In this document: one piece after another, positions 8,880 through 16,255 of the stretch
Layout of the letters: each line of letters begins with the position of its first letter
Position numbering within the stretch: the first letter of the stretch is position 1
NCBI RefSeq assembly: GCF_000982825.1
Contig: NZ_CP011047.1
Coordinates: 3,844,001-3,908,000 of the forward strand
DNA length: 64,000 nt
Origin: Cronobacter sakazakii
GTDB taxonomy: Bacteria > Pseudomonadota > Gammaproteobacteria > Enterobacterales > Enterobacteriaceae
Direction of reading: 5' to 3'
Program-made: the position numbers and the translations under genes
Notes under the pieces: generated by a model
Told to the model about the DNA's origin: nothing
Databases searched by the model: none
The model's input: the letters and a program-made list of their open reading frames with translations, nothing else

Positions 8880-9566
8880 TTACTTCGCGAGCGCCAGTTT
8901 TTCACGGGCGTATTCAAGCGCCTTTTCGATAACTTCTTCAATGCTAAGGCTGGTGGAATCCAGCACCAGAGCATCGTGCGCGGGCACTAACGGCGCTACT
9001 GGCCGGTTACGATCGCGGTCATCGCGCTCTTTTATCTCGGCCAAAAGGCGTTCAAAGTTAACACTAAAGCCCTTTTCCTGCAACTGTAGCATACGGCGAT
9101 GAGCACGTTCCTCGGAGGAAGCATCAAGGAAAATTTTCACTGGCGCATCAGGGAAAACCACCGTTCCCATGTCGCGCCCGTCGGCAATCAGGCCGGGTGC
9201 TTCACGAAATGCGCGCTGACGGCGCAGCAGTGCTTCGCGCACACGCGGGAACGCGGCAATCTGCGAGGCGGCGTTGGCCACCTCCTGCGTGCGGATCTCG
9301 GCACTGACGTCTTCACCTTCCAGAATGACTTCCAGTTCGCCCTGCTGCGCGACGAAGCGCACATCCAGGTGCGCAGCCAGCGGAACGAGCGCTTCTTCGG
9401 AAGCGACATCAACATGATGATGCAGGGCGGCCAGCGCGAGAACCCGATAGATGGCGCCGGAATCCAGCAAATGCCATTGCAGGGTTTCAGCCATCGCTTT
9501 ACAGAGCGTGCCTTTCCCTGCGCCGCTTGGGCCATCGATTGTGATTACCGGGACGGATGCCGTCAT
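8880..9566 (-). CDS. cmk: Cytidylate kinase
   Basis: The 228-residue enzyme phosphorylates CMP and dCMP with ATP, recycling nucleotides from RNA turnover and phospholipid synthesis. The P-loop GPSGAGKGT is near residues 11-19, the DSGAIYR substrate segment follows, and ADGRDMGTVVFP lies in the central part. The ERDDRDRNR segment near the C-terminus belongs to the CMP-kinase lid and insert. The start is MTASVPVITIDG at 9564-9566, preceded by GAAGGAGAA. An in-frame extension of 12 codons upstream is not conserved and was left out. In E. coli ycaL sits between aroA and cmk; here the 176-base gap has no gene. Confidence 0.97.
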   Translation of the reverse strand: MTASVPVITIDGPSGAGKGTLCKAMAETLQWHLLDSGAIYRVLALAALHHHVDVASEEALVPLAAHLDVRFVAQQGELEVILEGEDVSAEIRTQEVANAASQIAAFPRVREALLRRQRAFREAPGLIADGRDMGTVVFPDAPVKIFLDASSEERAHRRMLQLQEKGFSVNFERLLAEIKERDDRDRNRPVAPLVPAHDALVLDSTSLSIEEVIEKALEYAREKLALAK

Positions 9567-9705
9567 CTTTTTCTCCTTCAATAACAAATGGCAGGCCTGC
9601 AACGTGAACGCGGCGCATTATACGCTTCATCACCGCAGACTGTTATCTTTCCGGCAAAATATCGCCGCCATTGTGGCTGAGTGTAGAAGAAGTGGGCGCA
9701 GATGC

Positions 9706-9730
9706 CCGGAACGGCGCGCTGCCGTTCCGG
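9706..9730. repeat. Perfect inverted repeat downstream of aroA
   Basis: CCGGAACGGC and GCCGTTCCGG form a ten-base perfect stem with a five-base loop (GCGCT), just after the aroA stop codon. On the aroA strand the sequence following the stem is not T-rich, so it is not a standard intrinsic terminator. It may stabilise the mRNA 3' end. Confidence 0.55.
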
Positions 9731-9742
9731 AAAAATACGTAT

Positions 9743-11029
9743 TTAAGCAGAGTGGCTGATACGCGCGAGCTGCGCGAAATAATTCGGGAAGGTTTTCGCG
9801 GTGCATTTCGGGTCGAGAATAGTAACCGGCGTGTCGGAAAGCGCCACCAGCGAGAAACACATCGCCATGCGATGATCGTTATAGGTGCCGATATCCGCAA
9901 ACTGTAACTGCGCAGGCGGCGTGACGGTAATGAAGTCATGCCCCTCTTCAACCGTGGCGCCGACTTTACGCAGTTCGGTGGCCATCGCCGCCAGGCGGTC
10001 TGTTTCCTTCACACGCCAGTTATAGATATTACGAAGCGTGGTGGTGCCGGTGGCGAACAACGCGGTGGTCGCGATGGTCATCGCCGCGTCGGGAATATGG
10101 TTCATATCCATATCAATCGCGTTCAGCTCACCGCGGGTGCAACTGATGAAATCGTCGCCCCAGGTGATGTGTGCGCCCATTTTTTCCAGCACGTCAGCAA
10201 AGCGAATATCGCCCTGCACACTATTGCGCCCAATACCGGTGACTTTGACAGTGCCGCCTTTAATGGCTGCCGCCGCGAGGAAATAAGACGCGGAAGACGC
10301 ATCGCCTTCTACCAGATAATGTCCTGGCGACTGGTACTGCTGGCCGCCCTGAATGACAAAACGCTGGTAGTTTTGGTTTTCCACCTCAACCCCAAAGGTT
10401 TTCATCAGGTGCAACGTGATATCAATGTAGGGCTTTGATACCAGCTCGCCTTTAATGTCGATAGCGGTGTTGCCCGGTGCCAGCGGAGCGGCCATTAACA
10501 GCGCGGTCAGGAACTGGCTTGAAACGCTGCCATCAACGGTCACGTTGCCACCGGTGAATCCGCCTTTCAGATGCAGCGGCGGATAGTTTTCCTGCTCCAG
10601 ATACGTGACATCTGCGCCGCCCTGACGCAGCGCGTCGACCTGATGTCCAATCGGGCGCTCTTTCATGCGCGGCTCGCCAGTCAGCACCACATTATTAGTG
10701 CCAAGGCACAGCGCCGCTGCCAGCGGACGCATTGCGGTTCCGGCGTTACCTAAAAACAGTTCCAGCTCCACTAGCGTATTGAACGGCCCGCCCTGCCCCT
10801 GAATTTCACAGCGGGTGCGATCGTCTGAAAGCGAATAATGAACGCCAAGCGCGTTGAGCGCGTTCAGCATATGGCGCACGTCGTCGCTGTCCAGGAGGTT
10901 GGTGAGCGTCGTGGTGCCTTTTGCCAGTGCGGCGAGCAGCAGCGCCCGGTTGGAAACGCTCTTGGAGCCAGGAAGATTAATGGTGCCATCCACGCGCGCG
11001 ATGGGTTGTAAGGTCAGGGATTCCTGCAT
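9743..11029 (-). CDS. aroA: 3-phosphoshikimate 1-carboxyvinyltransferase (EPSP synthase)
   Basis: The 428-residue enzyme transfers the enolpyruvyl group of PEP to shikimate-3-phosphate, the sixth step of the shikimate pathway. The PEP/S3P-binding LPGSKSVSNRAL segment is at residues 19-30, and LFLGNAGTAMRPL around residues 92-104 marks a class I enzyme. The C-terminal half carries YNDHRMAMCFSL. It is downstream of serC in the same direction with 68 bases between them, and a clear stem-loop with T run lies in that gap. The serC-aroA pairing links serine/pyridoxine and aromatic synthesis in enterobacteria. Confidence 0.98.
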   Translation of the reverse strand: MQESLTLQPIARVDGTINLPGSKSVSNRALLLAALAKGTTTLTNLLDSDDVRHMLNALNALGVHYSLSDDRTRCEIQGQGGPFNTLVELELFLGNAGTAMRPLAAALCLGTNNVVLTGEPRMKERPIGHQVDALRQGGADVTYLEQENYPPLHLKGGFTGGNVTVDGSVSSQFLTALLMAAPLAPGNTAIDIKGELVSKPYIDITLHLMKTFGVEVENQNYQRFVIQGGQQYQSPGHYLVEGDASSASYFLAAAAIKGGTVKVTGIGRNSVQGDIRFADVLEKMGAHITWGDDFISCTRGELNAIDMDMNHIPDAAMTIATTALFATGTTTLRNIYNWRVKETDRLAAMATELRKVGATVEEGHDFITVTPPAQLQFADIGTYNDHRMAMCFSLVALSDTPVTILDPKCTAKTFPNYFAQLARISHSA

Positions 11030-11052
11030 GGAAAAAGTCTCAATAAAACAGA

Positions 11053-11079
11053 ATAAAAACCCCGCGGCCAGCCGCGGGG
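11053..11079 (-). terminator. Intercistronic rho-independent terminator/attenuator between serC and aroA
   Basis: On the minus strand CCCCGCGGC and GCCGCGGGG form a nine-base GC stem with a two-base spacer (the real loop is slightly larger), followed by GTTTTTATT. It lies between serC and aroA, so it should reduce but not abolish aroA expression from the serC promoter. Confidence 0.75.
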
Positions 11080-11097
11080 CGAATCATAACGGAAGGA

Positions 11098-12183
11098 TTA
11101 ACCGTGACGGCGTTCGAAATCCACCATGAAGTCGGTCAGGGCTTTCACCCCTTCGAGCGGCATCGCGTTATAAATAGAGGCACGCATGCCGCCGACCACG
11201 CGGTGGCCTTTCAGCGCGTGCAGGCCCGCTGCAAAAGATTCTTCAAGGAACAGCTTATCCAGACTGCTGTCGGCGAGCTGGAACGGTACGTTCATGCGTG
11301 AACGGTTAGCCGTTGCAACATCGTTGCGATAGAAATCACTATTATCAATCACGCCGTAGAGCAGATCGGCTTTTTGCTGGTTGATCTTGTCCATCGCCGC
11401 CACGCCGCCGTTGGTTTTGAGCCATTTAAACACCAGGCCCGCGAGATACCAGGCAAACGTTGGCGGCGTGTTGAACATGGAGTCGTTTTCGCTCAGCACG
11501 CTGTAATCCAGCACCGACGGGCAAGAGACATGCGCCTTGCCAAGCAGATCCTCACGCACGATAACCAGCGTCAGGCCCGCCGGGCCAATGTTTTTCTGCG
11601 CGCCCGCGTAGATGACGCCGTAACGGCTGACATCAATCGGATGAGAAAGAATGGTGGAGGAGAAATCGGCGGTAACGATAGCGTCGCCAAAATCAGGCGT
11701 ATCGTTAATCGCGATGCCGTCGATGGTTTCATTCGGGCAGTAGTGCACATAAGCGGCATCCGCCGAGAGCTGCCACTCGCTCATCGGCTTAATGGCGCGT
11801 TTGCCATCAACGGTGATTTTCGCGTCGATCACGTTCGGCGTCAGGTATTTTTTGGCTTCTTTAACCGCGCTTGCCGCCCAGTAGCCGCCATCAACATAAT
11901 CGGCAGTCGTTTTGTCGCCCAGCAGATTCAGCGGAAGCGCGGAGAACTGCCCGCGTCCGCCGCCGTGGCAGAATAACACTTTATAATTTGAGGGGATTTC
12001 CAGCAGATCGCGAAAATCCTGTTCCGCCTGTTCCGCCACCTGAATAAACTCTTTGCTACGGTGGCTGATTTCCATCACAGAGGTGCCTAACCCCTGCCAG
12101 TCACGCAACTCTTCCTGAGCCACTCGTAACACATCCGCCGGCAGCATCGCCGGGCCAGAACTAAAATTGTAGACCTGAGCCAT
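11098..12183 (-). CDS. serC: Phosphoserine/phosphohydroxythreonine aminotransferase
   Basis: The 361-residue class V PLP aminotransferase makes 3-phosphoserine from 3-phosphohydroxypyruvate and glutamate, and also acts in pyridoxal phosphate synthesis. It starts MAQVYNFSSGPAMLPADVLR, the family N-terminus. The substrate segment HGGGRGQFSALP is near residue 75, and the PLP lysine sits in AGAQKNIGPAG around residue 197. The C-terminus contains GGMRASIYNAMP. E. coli SerC is 362 residues. It is the first gene of the serC-aroA unit; its promoter should lie in the 162-base gap to ycaP. Confidence 0.98.
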   Translation of the reverse strand: MAQVYNFSSGPAMLPADVLRVAQEELRDWQGLGTSVMEISHRSKEFIQVAEQAEQDFRDLLEIPSNYKVLFCHGGGRGQFSALPLNLLGDKTTADYVDGGYWAASAVKEAKKYLTPNVIDAKITVDGKRAIKPMSEWQLSADAAYVHYCPNETIDGIAINDTPDFGDAIVTADFSSTILSHPIDVSRYGVIYAGAQKNIGPAGLTLVIVREDLLGKAHVSCPSVLDYSVLSENDSMFNTPPTFAWYLAGLVFKWLKTNGGVAAMDKINQQKADLLYGVIDNSDFYRNDVATANRSRMNVPFQLADSSLDKLFLEESFAAGLHALKGHRVVGGMRASIYNAMPLEGVKALTDFMVDFERRHG

Positions 12184-12345
12184 TTCCCCTCACCACGCTA
12201 AAAGCAATAAGTTTTTCCTGTGGCTATCGGTTTTATCATTCCGTTGACAGGGCTGCAACGGCTAATCCTGGCACCAGAGGGAATGTGCGCCAAATCACAC
12301 AACACAATCCGCCAGCGCAGCGCCCGCTGACGGTGGAATTTGCTG

Positions 12346-13038
12346 TCAGGTGACGCGGGTCGCGGTGCTTGCCTTCACCCATATATGGTTTTTGCAGCGC
12401 GGACAGGACGGTTTCACACCGGCATCAAACGTCACCACTTCGCTACACCGGATACAGGCGTAATCGCCGGTTTCAGGGATGTGTTCAAAACGCTCGCTGC
12501 AATACTCCGGCAGAATCGACAGTCCCGGGCGCACCAGTTTATCCGGATAGTAATAAACGCTGATTTGGCCGTTAGCCTCAAGGATAGCGAGTCGCACCTG
12601 CCCCAGATGCTCCACGCCTTTGGTACGCAGCTCCATAAAAAACTCAAATTCGGTCATGTTCTCCCGGTTGAGCTTTTCCCAGGCCAGTTCGCCGTCTTCA
12701 ATAATGATGCGCGGTTTGCCCTCCAGTAGATCCTCAAGCTTTTCGCTACAGGACATCAGCCACATCACCAGACGATAGAGCACGCCGAGCGTAACAAACA
12801 CTACCAGCACGGGCAGCAGCGGCACGTCGTCATAAAACGCCACGTCCCCCGCCGCTGATCCGAGCGTCAGAATGATTAGTACTTCAAAGAGCGACATCTG
12901 ACGTACGCCACGTCGCCCGGTAATTTTGAGAAACAGAAACACCAGGATAAAGGTGTAAAGGCTGCGCAGCGCGACTTCACCCAGAAATTCTAATGGAAAC
13001 TTGTCAAGCGCCATCCGTTGCAAATCGAAAGCTTTCAT
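12346..13038 (-). CDS. ycaP: DUF421 (YetF-type) inner-membrane protein YcaP with C-terminal zinc-ribbon-like tail
   Basis: The 230-residue protein has the same length as E. coli YcaP. Three hydrophobic segments lie in the first ~90 residues (near SLYTFILVFLFLKI, VLIILTLGSAAGDVAF and LPVLVVFVTLGVLYRLVMW). A cytoplasmic DUF421 domain follows, with the family features GRRGVRQMSLFEVL and KPRIIIEDGEL. The last ~45 residues hold two CxxC pairs (CIRC and CPRC) about 18 residues apart, a likely zinc ribbon. The family's biochemical role is unknown. The gene is divergent from ycaO, with 141 bases between the starts. Confidence 0.92.
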   Translation of the reverse strand: MKAFDLQRMALDKFPLEFLGEVALRSLYTFILVFLFLKITGRRGVRQMSLFEVLIILTLGSAAGDVAFYDDVPLLPVLVVFVTLGVLYRLVMWLMSCSEKLEDLLEGKPRIIIEDGELAWEKLNRENMTEFEFFMELRTKGVEHLGQVRLAILEANGQISVYYYPDKLVRPGLSILPEYCSERFEHIPETGDYACIRCSEVVTFDAGVKPSCPRCKNHIWVKASTATRVT

Positions 13039-13179
13039 ATTTTTCTTACGCCATAACAGGGAGTTATCTTGATTAATGATAGTCGTAAGATTTATTTTTG
13101 CCGCATCGGGCGGGACGATGGCGCAGAAGGGCTAAAATCCGTATCATTGCGCGCTTTGCGTACGATAAAAGTGGATCCC

Positions 13180-14943
13180 ATGACTCAAACCTTCATCCCC
13201 GGCAAAGATGCCGCACTGGAAGACTCCATCGCTCGCTTCCAGCAGAAACTCACCGATCTGGGCTTTAACATCGAAGAAGCCTCCTGGCTAAACCCGGTGC
13301 CGAACGTCTGGTCTGTGCATATTCGCGACAAAGAGTGCGCGCTGTGCTTTACCAACGGTAAAGGTGCCACCAAAAAAGCCGCGCTGGCTTCCGCGCTGGG
13401 CGAATACTTTGAGCGTCTGTCCACCAACTATTTCTTCGCCGATTTCTGGCTGGGCGATACGATCGCAAACGGCCCGTTCGTGCACTATCCGAACGAAAAA
13501 TGGTTTCCGATCCCGCAAAGCGATGAACTGCCGGAAGGCATTCTTGATGCCCGCCTGCGCGCGTTTTACGATCCGGAGAACGAACTGACCGCCAGCATGC
13601 TGGTTGACCTGCAGTCTGGTAATGAAGAGCGCGGCATCTGCGCCCTGCCGTTCACCCGCCAGTCAGATGAACAGACCGTTTACATTCCGATGAACATCGT
13701 CGGCAACCTGTATGTATCCAATGGCATGTCCGCGGGCAATACCCGCAACGAAGCCCGTGTTCAGGGGCTGTCTGAAGTGTTTGAGCGTCATATCAAGAAC
13801 CGCATTATTGCCGAAAGCATCAGCCTGCCGGAGATCCCGCAGGAGGTGCTGGCGCGCTATCCTGGCGTGGTCGAGGCTATCAATACACTTGAAGCGGAAG
13901 GCTTTCCGATTTTCGCTTACGACGGCTCTCTCGGCGGAAAATATCCGGTTATCTGCGTTGTACTGTTTAACAGGGCCAACGGCACCTGCTTTGCCTCCTT
14001 CGGCGCGCATCCCGATTTCGGTGTGGCGCTGGAGCGTACCGTCACCGAGCTGCTGCAGGGTCGCGGCCTGAAAGATCTCGACGTGTTTACGCCACCGACG
14101 TTCGATGATGAAGAAGTTGCCGAACATGCGAACCTTGAGACGCACTTCATCGACTCCAGCGGTCTTATCTCCTGGGATATGTTCAAGCAGGACGCGGATT
14201 ATCCGTTTGTAGACTGGAGCTTCGCCGGTACGACGGAAGAAGAGTTCGCTACCCTGATGGCGATTTTTAAGGCTGAAGATAAAGAAGTCTACATCGCCGA
14301 TTACGAGCATCTGGGCGTTTACGCCTGTCGTATCATTGTGCCGGGCATGTCTGACATCTATCCGGCAGAGGATCTGCTGCTCGCGAATAATAATATGGGT
14401 AGCCATCTGCGCGAAACGCTGCTGGCGCTGCCGGGCAGCGAGTGGGAGAAAGAAGATTATCTGAACCTGATCGCTCAACTGGACGAAGAAGGCCATGACG
14501 ACTTCACTCGCGTGCGCGAACTGCTGGGCCTGGCAACGGGTAAAGACAACGGCTGGTATACCCTGCGCATCGGCGAGCTAAAAGCGATGCTGGCGCTGGC
14601 TGGCGGCGATCTGGATCAGGCGCTGATCTGGACTGAATGGACCATGGAATTTAACGCATCGGTGTTTAGCGCCGGGCGCGCCAACTACTATCGTTGCCTG
14701 CAGACGCTTCTGCTACTGGCGCAGGAAGAGGAACGCGAGCCGCTACAGTACCTTAATGCCTTTGTTCGTATGTATGGCGCAGACGCGGTGGAAGCCGCGA
14801 GCGCGGCTATTAGCGGCGAAGCGCCCTTCTATGGCCTACAGCCCGTCGACGGCGATCTGAAAGCTTTCCCGGCGCATCAGTCGCTGCTGGCTGCCTATGA
14901 AAAACTTCAACGGGCTAAAGCCAGGTTTTGGCAAGGAAATTGA
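13180..14943 (+). CDS. ycaO: YcaO-domain protein (ATP-dependent cyclodehydratase fold, linked to ribosomal protein S12 beta-methylthiolation)
   Basis: The 587-residue protein matches E. coli YcaO (586). The YcaO ATP-binding domain fills the first ~400 residues: segments NGKGATKKAALASALGEYFE and SEVFERHIKNRII hold the Glu/Lys-rich nucleotide and Mg site of the family. A helical, TPR-like C-terminal domain follows and ends in PAHQSLLAAYEKLQRAK. In E. coli YcaO enhances RimO-dependent methylthiolation of S12; no partner peptide or E1-like gene is nearby, so this is the non-biosynthetic stand-alone type. The frame is open 37 codons further upstream to 13069, but MTQTFIPGKDAALED is the conserved N-terminus. 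A terminator follows. Confidence 0.94.
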   Translation: MTQTFIPGKDAALEDSIARFQQKLTDLGFNIEEASWLNPVPNVWSVHIRDKECALCFTNGKGATKKAALASALGEYFERLSTNYFFADFWLGDTIANGPFVHYPNEKWFPIPQSDELPEGILDARLRAFYDPENELTASMLVDLQSGNEERGICALPFTRQSDEQTVYIPMNIVGNLYVSNGMSAGNTRNEARVQGLSEVFERHIKNRIIAESISLPEIPQEVLARYPGVVEAINTLEAEGFPIFAYDGSLGGKYPVICVVLFNRANGTCFASFGAHPDFGVALERTVTELLQGRGLKDLDVFTPPTFDDEEVAEHANLETHFIDSSGLISWDMFKQDADYPFVDWSFAGTTEEEFATLMAIFKAEDKEVYIADYEHLGVYACRIIVPGMSDIYPAEDLLLANNNMGSHLRETLLALPGSEWEKEDYLNLIAQLDEEGHDDFTRVRELLGLATGKDNGWYTLRIGELKAMLALAGGDLDQALIWTEWTMEFNASVFSAGRANYYRCLQTLLLLAQEEEREPLQYLNAFVRMYGADAVEAASAAISGEAPFYGLQPVDGDLKAFPAHQSLLAAYEKLQRAKARFWQGN

Positions 14944-14960
14944 TATAACGCATATCAATT
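14938..14960. promoter_or_regulatory. Perfect inverted repeat over the ycaO stop codon
   Basis: AATTGATAT (14938-14946) and ATATCAATT (14952-14960) are perfect reverse complements separated by five bases, and the ycaO TGA lies inside the left arm. The half-sites resemble FNR halves (TTGAT/ATCAA), but with nine bases between them rather than four. It could be a regulator site for the focA-pflB upstream region or an mRNA 3'-end structure. Confidence 0.4.
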
Positions 14961-14992
14961 GACCTGCTTCACACTTATGTTTAGCAAATATG

Positions 14993-15023
14993 ACGGGGCG
15001 CGTTTACGGCCCCGTTTTTATTT
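14993..15023 (+). terminator. Rho-independent terminator after ycaO
   Basis: ACGGGGC and GCCCCGT form a seven-base GC stem with a nine-base loop, followed by TTTTTATTT, on the ycaO strand. Confidence 0.8.
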
Positions 15024-15053
15024 GTCTGGTTAAAAGTTTGAATGTAAATATCA

Positions 15054-15063
15054 AGTTAATTAC
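15054..15063 (+). promoter_or_regulatory. ArcA-like box upstream of focA
   Basis: AGTTAATTAC matches the ArcA consensus WGTTAATTAW at nine of ten positions. ArcA-P is known to regulate the pfl operon in E. coli. This is a sequence match only. Confidence 0.4.
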
Positions 15064-15205
15064 TGGTGAATATTAAATATATCCACCCGGCTTGATTGTT
15101 ACCTTTTTTAGCCAATAATTCATAATGATTAACACTTTATGAGGAGAGGCAAACCGCTTTTTTTCAACACTTTTAATAATATTTAAAATTTATTTTTTAT
15201 TTGAT

Positions 15206-15218
15206 AATCATAAAGTTA
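15206..15218 (+). promoter_or_regulatory. IHF-like site upstream of focA
   Basis: AATCATAAAGTTA fits WATCAANNNNTTR with one mismatch and lies beside AT-rich tracts (15179-15200). IHF takes part in pfl promoter architecture in E. coli. The match is weak alone and gains support only from context. Confidence 0.3.
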
Positions 15219-15272
15219 AGCTGAAATTGCGTAAAAACCAGACGCATTTCAGTCCTGCAAACCTGGCGAGAT

Positions 15273-15286
15273 ATGATCCATATCAA
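15273..15286 (+). promoter_or_regulatory. FNR box of the focA-proximal promoter
   Basis: ATGATCCATATCAA matches the FNR consensus TTGATNNNNATCAA except at the first base. Its centre (15279.5) is 41.5 bases before 15321, and a TAGTAT hexamer at 15309-15314 lies exactly where the -10 element of a class II FNR-activated promoter would be. The match is seen directly; the transcription start is inferred. Confidence 0.6.
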
Positions 15287-15346
15287 ATTTTACTGCATCA
15301 TGCTTTGTTAGTATCAACTCGCCGAATAAATAAAGAGAGAGTTAGT

Positions 15347-16204
15347 GTGAAAGCTGACAACCCTTTTGACTCCTTACTCCCTGCTGCGATGGCGAAAGTT
15401 GCCGAGGAAGCGGGCGTTTATAAAGCCACGAAACATCCGTTAAAGACGTTTTATCTGGCAATTACGGCTGGCGTATTTATTTCCATTGCGTTTGTTTTCT
15501 ATATCACCGCCACCACCGGCGCTGCCGCGATGCCTTTTGGCATTACCAAACTGATTGGCGGTATCTGTTTCTCACTCGGTCTGATTCTTTGCGTCATTTG
15601 CGGCGCCGATCTTTTTACTTCAACGGTGCTGATTGTGGTCGCCAAAGCCAGCGGGCGTATCACCTGGGGTCAGCTGACGCGCAACTGGGTAAATGTTTAT
15701 ATCGGCAACCTGATTGGCGCCCTGCTCTTTGTCTTACTGATGTGGCTTTCCGGCGAGTATATGACCGCCAACGGCGGCTGGGGGCTTAATGTCCTGCAAA
15801 CGGCGTCGCATAAAGTTGAACATACATTTATTGAGGCAGTTTGCCTTGGCATCCTGGCTAACCTGATGGTCTGCCTGGCCGTCTGGATGAGTTATTCAGG
15901 ACGCAGCCTGATTGATAAGGCCTTTATTATGATTCTGCCGGTCGGCATGTTTGTGGCCAGCGGATTCGAACATAGCATCGCCAACATGTTTATGATCCCG
16001 ATGGGGATAGTGATTCGTCACTTTGGCAGCCCGGAGTTCTGGAGCGCGATCCACGCTTCGCCAGACCAATTTTCTCATCTGACCGTGATGAATTTCATCG
16101 TCGATAACCTGATACCGGTAACGATTGGTAATATTATCGGTGGAGGGTTGCTTGTCGGATTGACGTACTGGGTCATTTACCTGCGTGGCGATGACCATCG
16201 CTGA
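15347..16204 (+). CDS. focA: Formate channel FocA
   Basis: The 285-residue pentameric formate/nitrite transporter-family channel passes formate across the inner membrane during mixed-acid fermentation. The protein starts VKADNPFDSLLPAAMAK at a GTG (15347-15349) behind a GAGAGAG ribosome-binding stretch. The open frame extends 40 codons further up, but that part overlaps the promoter and is not conserved. Six membrane helices are visible, with the pore-gating region near ICGADLFTSTVL and the conserved pore histidine in SGFEHSIANMF. pflB starts 51 bases downstream, so the channel is co-transcribed with the enzyme that makes its substrate. Confidence 0.97.
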   Translation: MKADNPFDSLLPAAMAKVAEEAGVYKATKHPLKTFYLAITAGVFISIAFVFYITATTGAAAMPFGITKLIGGICFSLGLILCVICGADLFTSTVLIVVAKASGRITWGQLTRNWVNVYIGNLIGALLFVLLMWLSGEYMTANGGWGLNVLQTASHKVEHTFIEAVCLGILANLMVCLAVWMSYSGRSLIDKAFIMILPVGMFVASGFEHSIANMFMIPMGIVIRHFGSPEFWSAIHASPDQFSHLTVMNFIVDNLIPVTIGNIIGGGLLVGLTYWVIYLRGDDHR

Positions 16205-16255
16205 TAGTTGTTCCAGGCAGTAAATAAAAAATCCACTTAAGAAGGTAGGTGTTAC

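Larger units (their letters stand above)
14944..15346. other. 403-base regulatory interval between ycaO and focA
   Basis: No gene is seen. The interval holds the right arm of an inverted repeat on the ycaO stop, a strong terminator, and then a long AT-rich stretch (about 15030-15230) with ArcA-, IHF- and FNR-like sites leading to the focA GTG start. This matches the large multi-promoter control region known upstream of focA-pflB in E. coli. Confidence 0.7.

Noticed and set aside
13069..13179. An N-terminal extension of ycaO by 37 codons
   Set aside because: MTQTFIPGKD is the conserved start; the extra stretch overlaps the likely promoter in the ycaP-ycaO divergent gap.
15227..15346. An N-terminal extension of focA by 40 codons from an in-frame ATG
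   Set aside because: It would run through the FNR box and -10 region and is not part of FocA; the GTG start with GAGAGAG is better.
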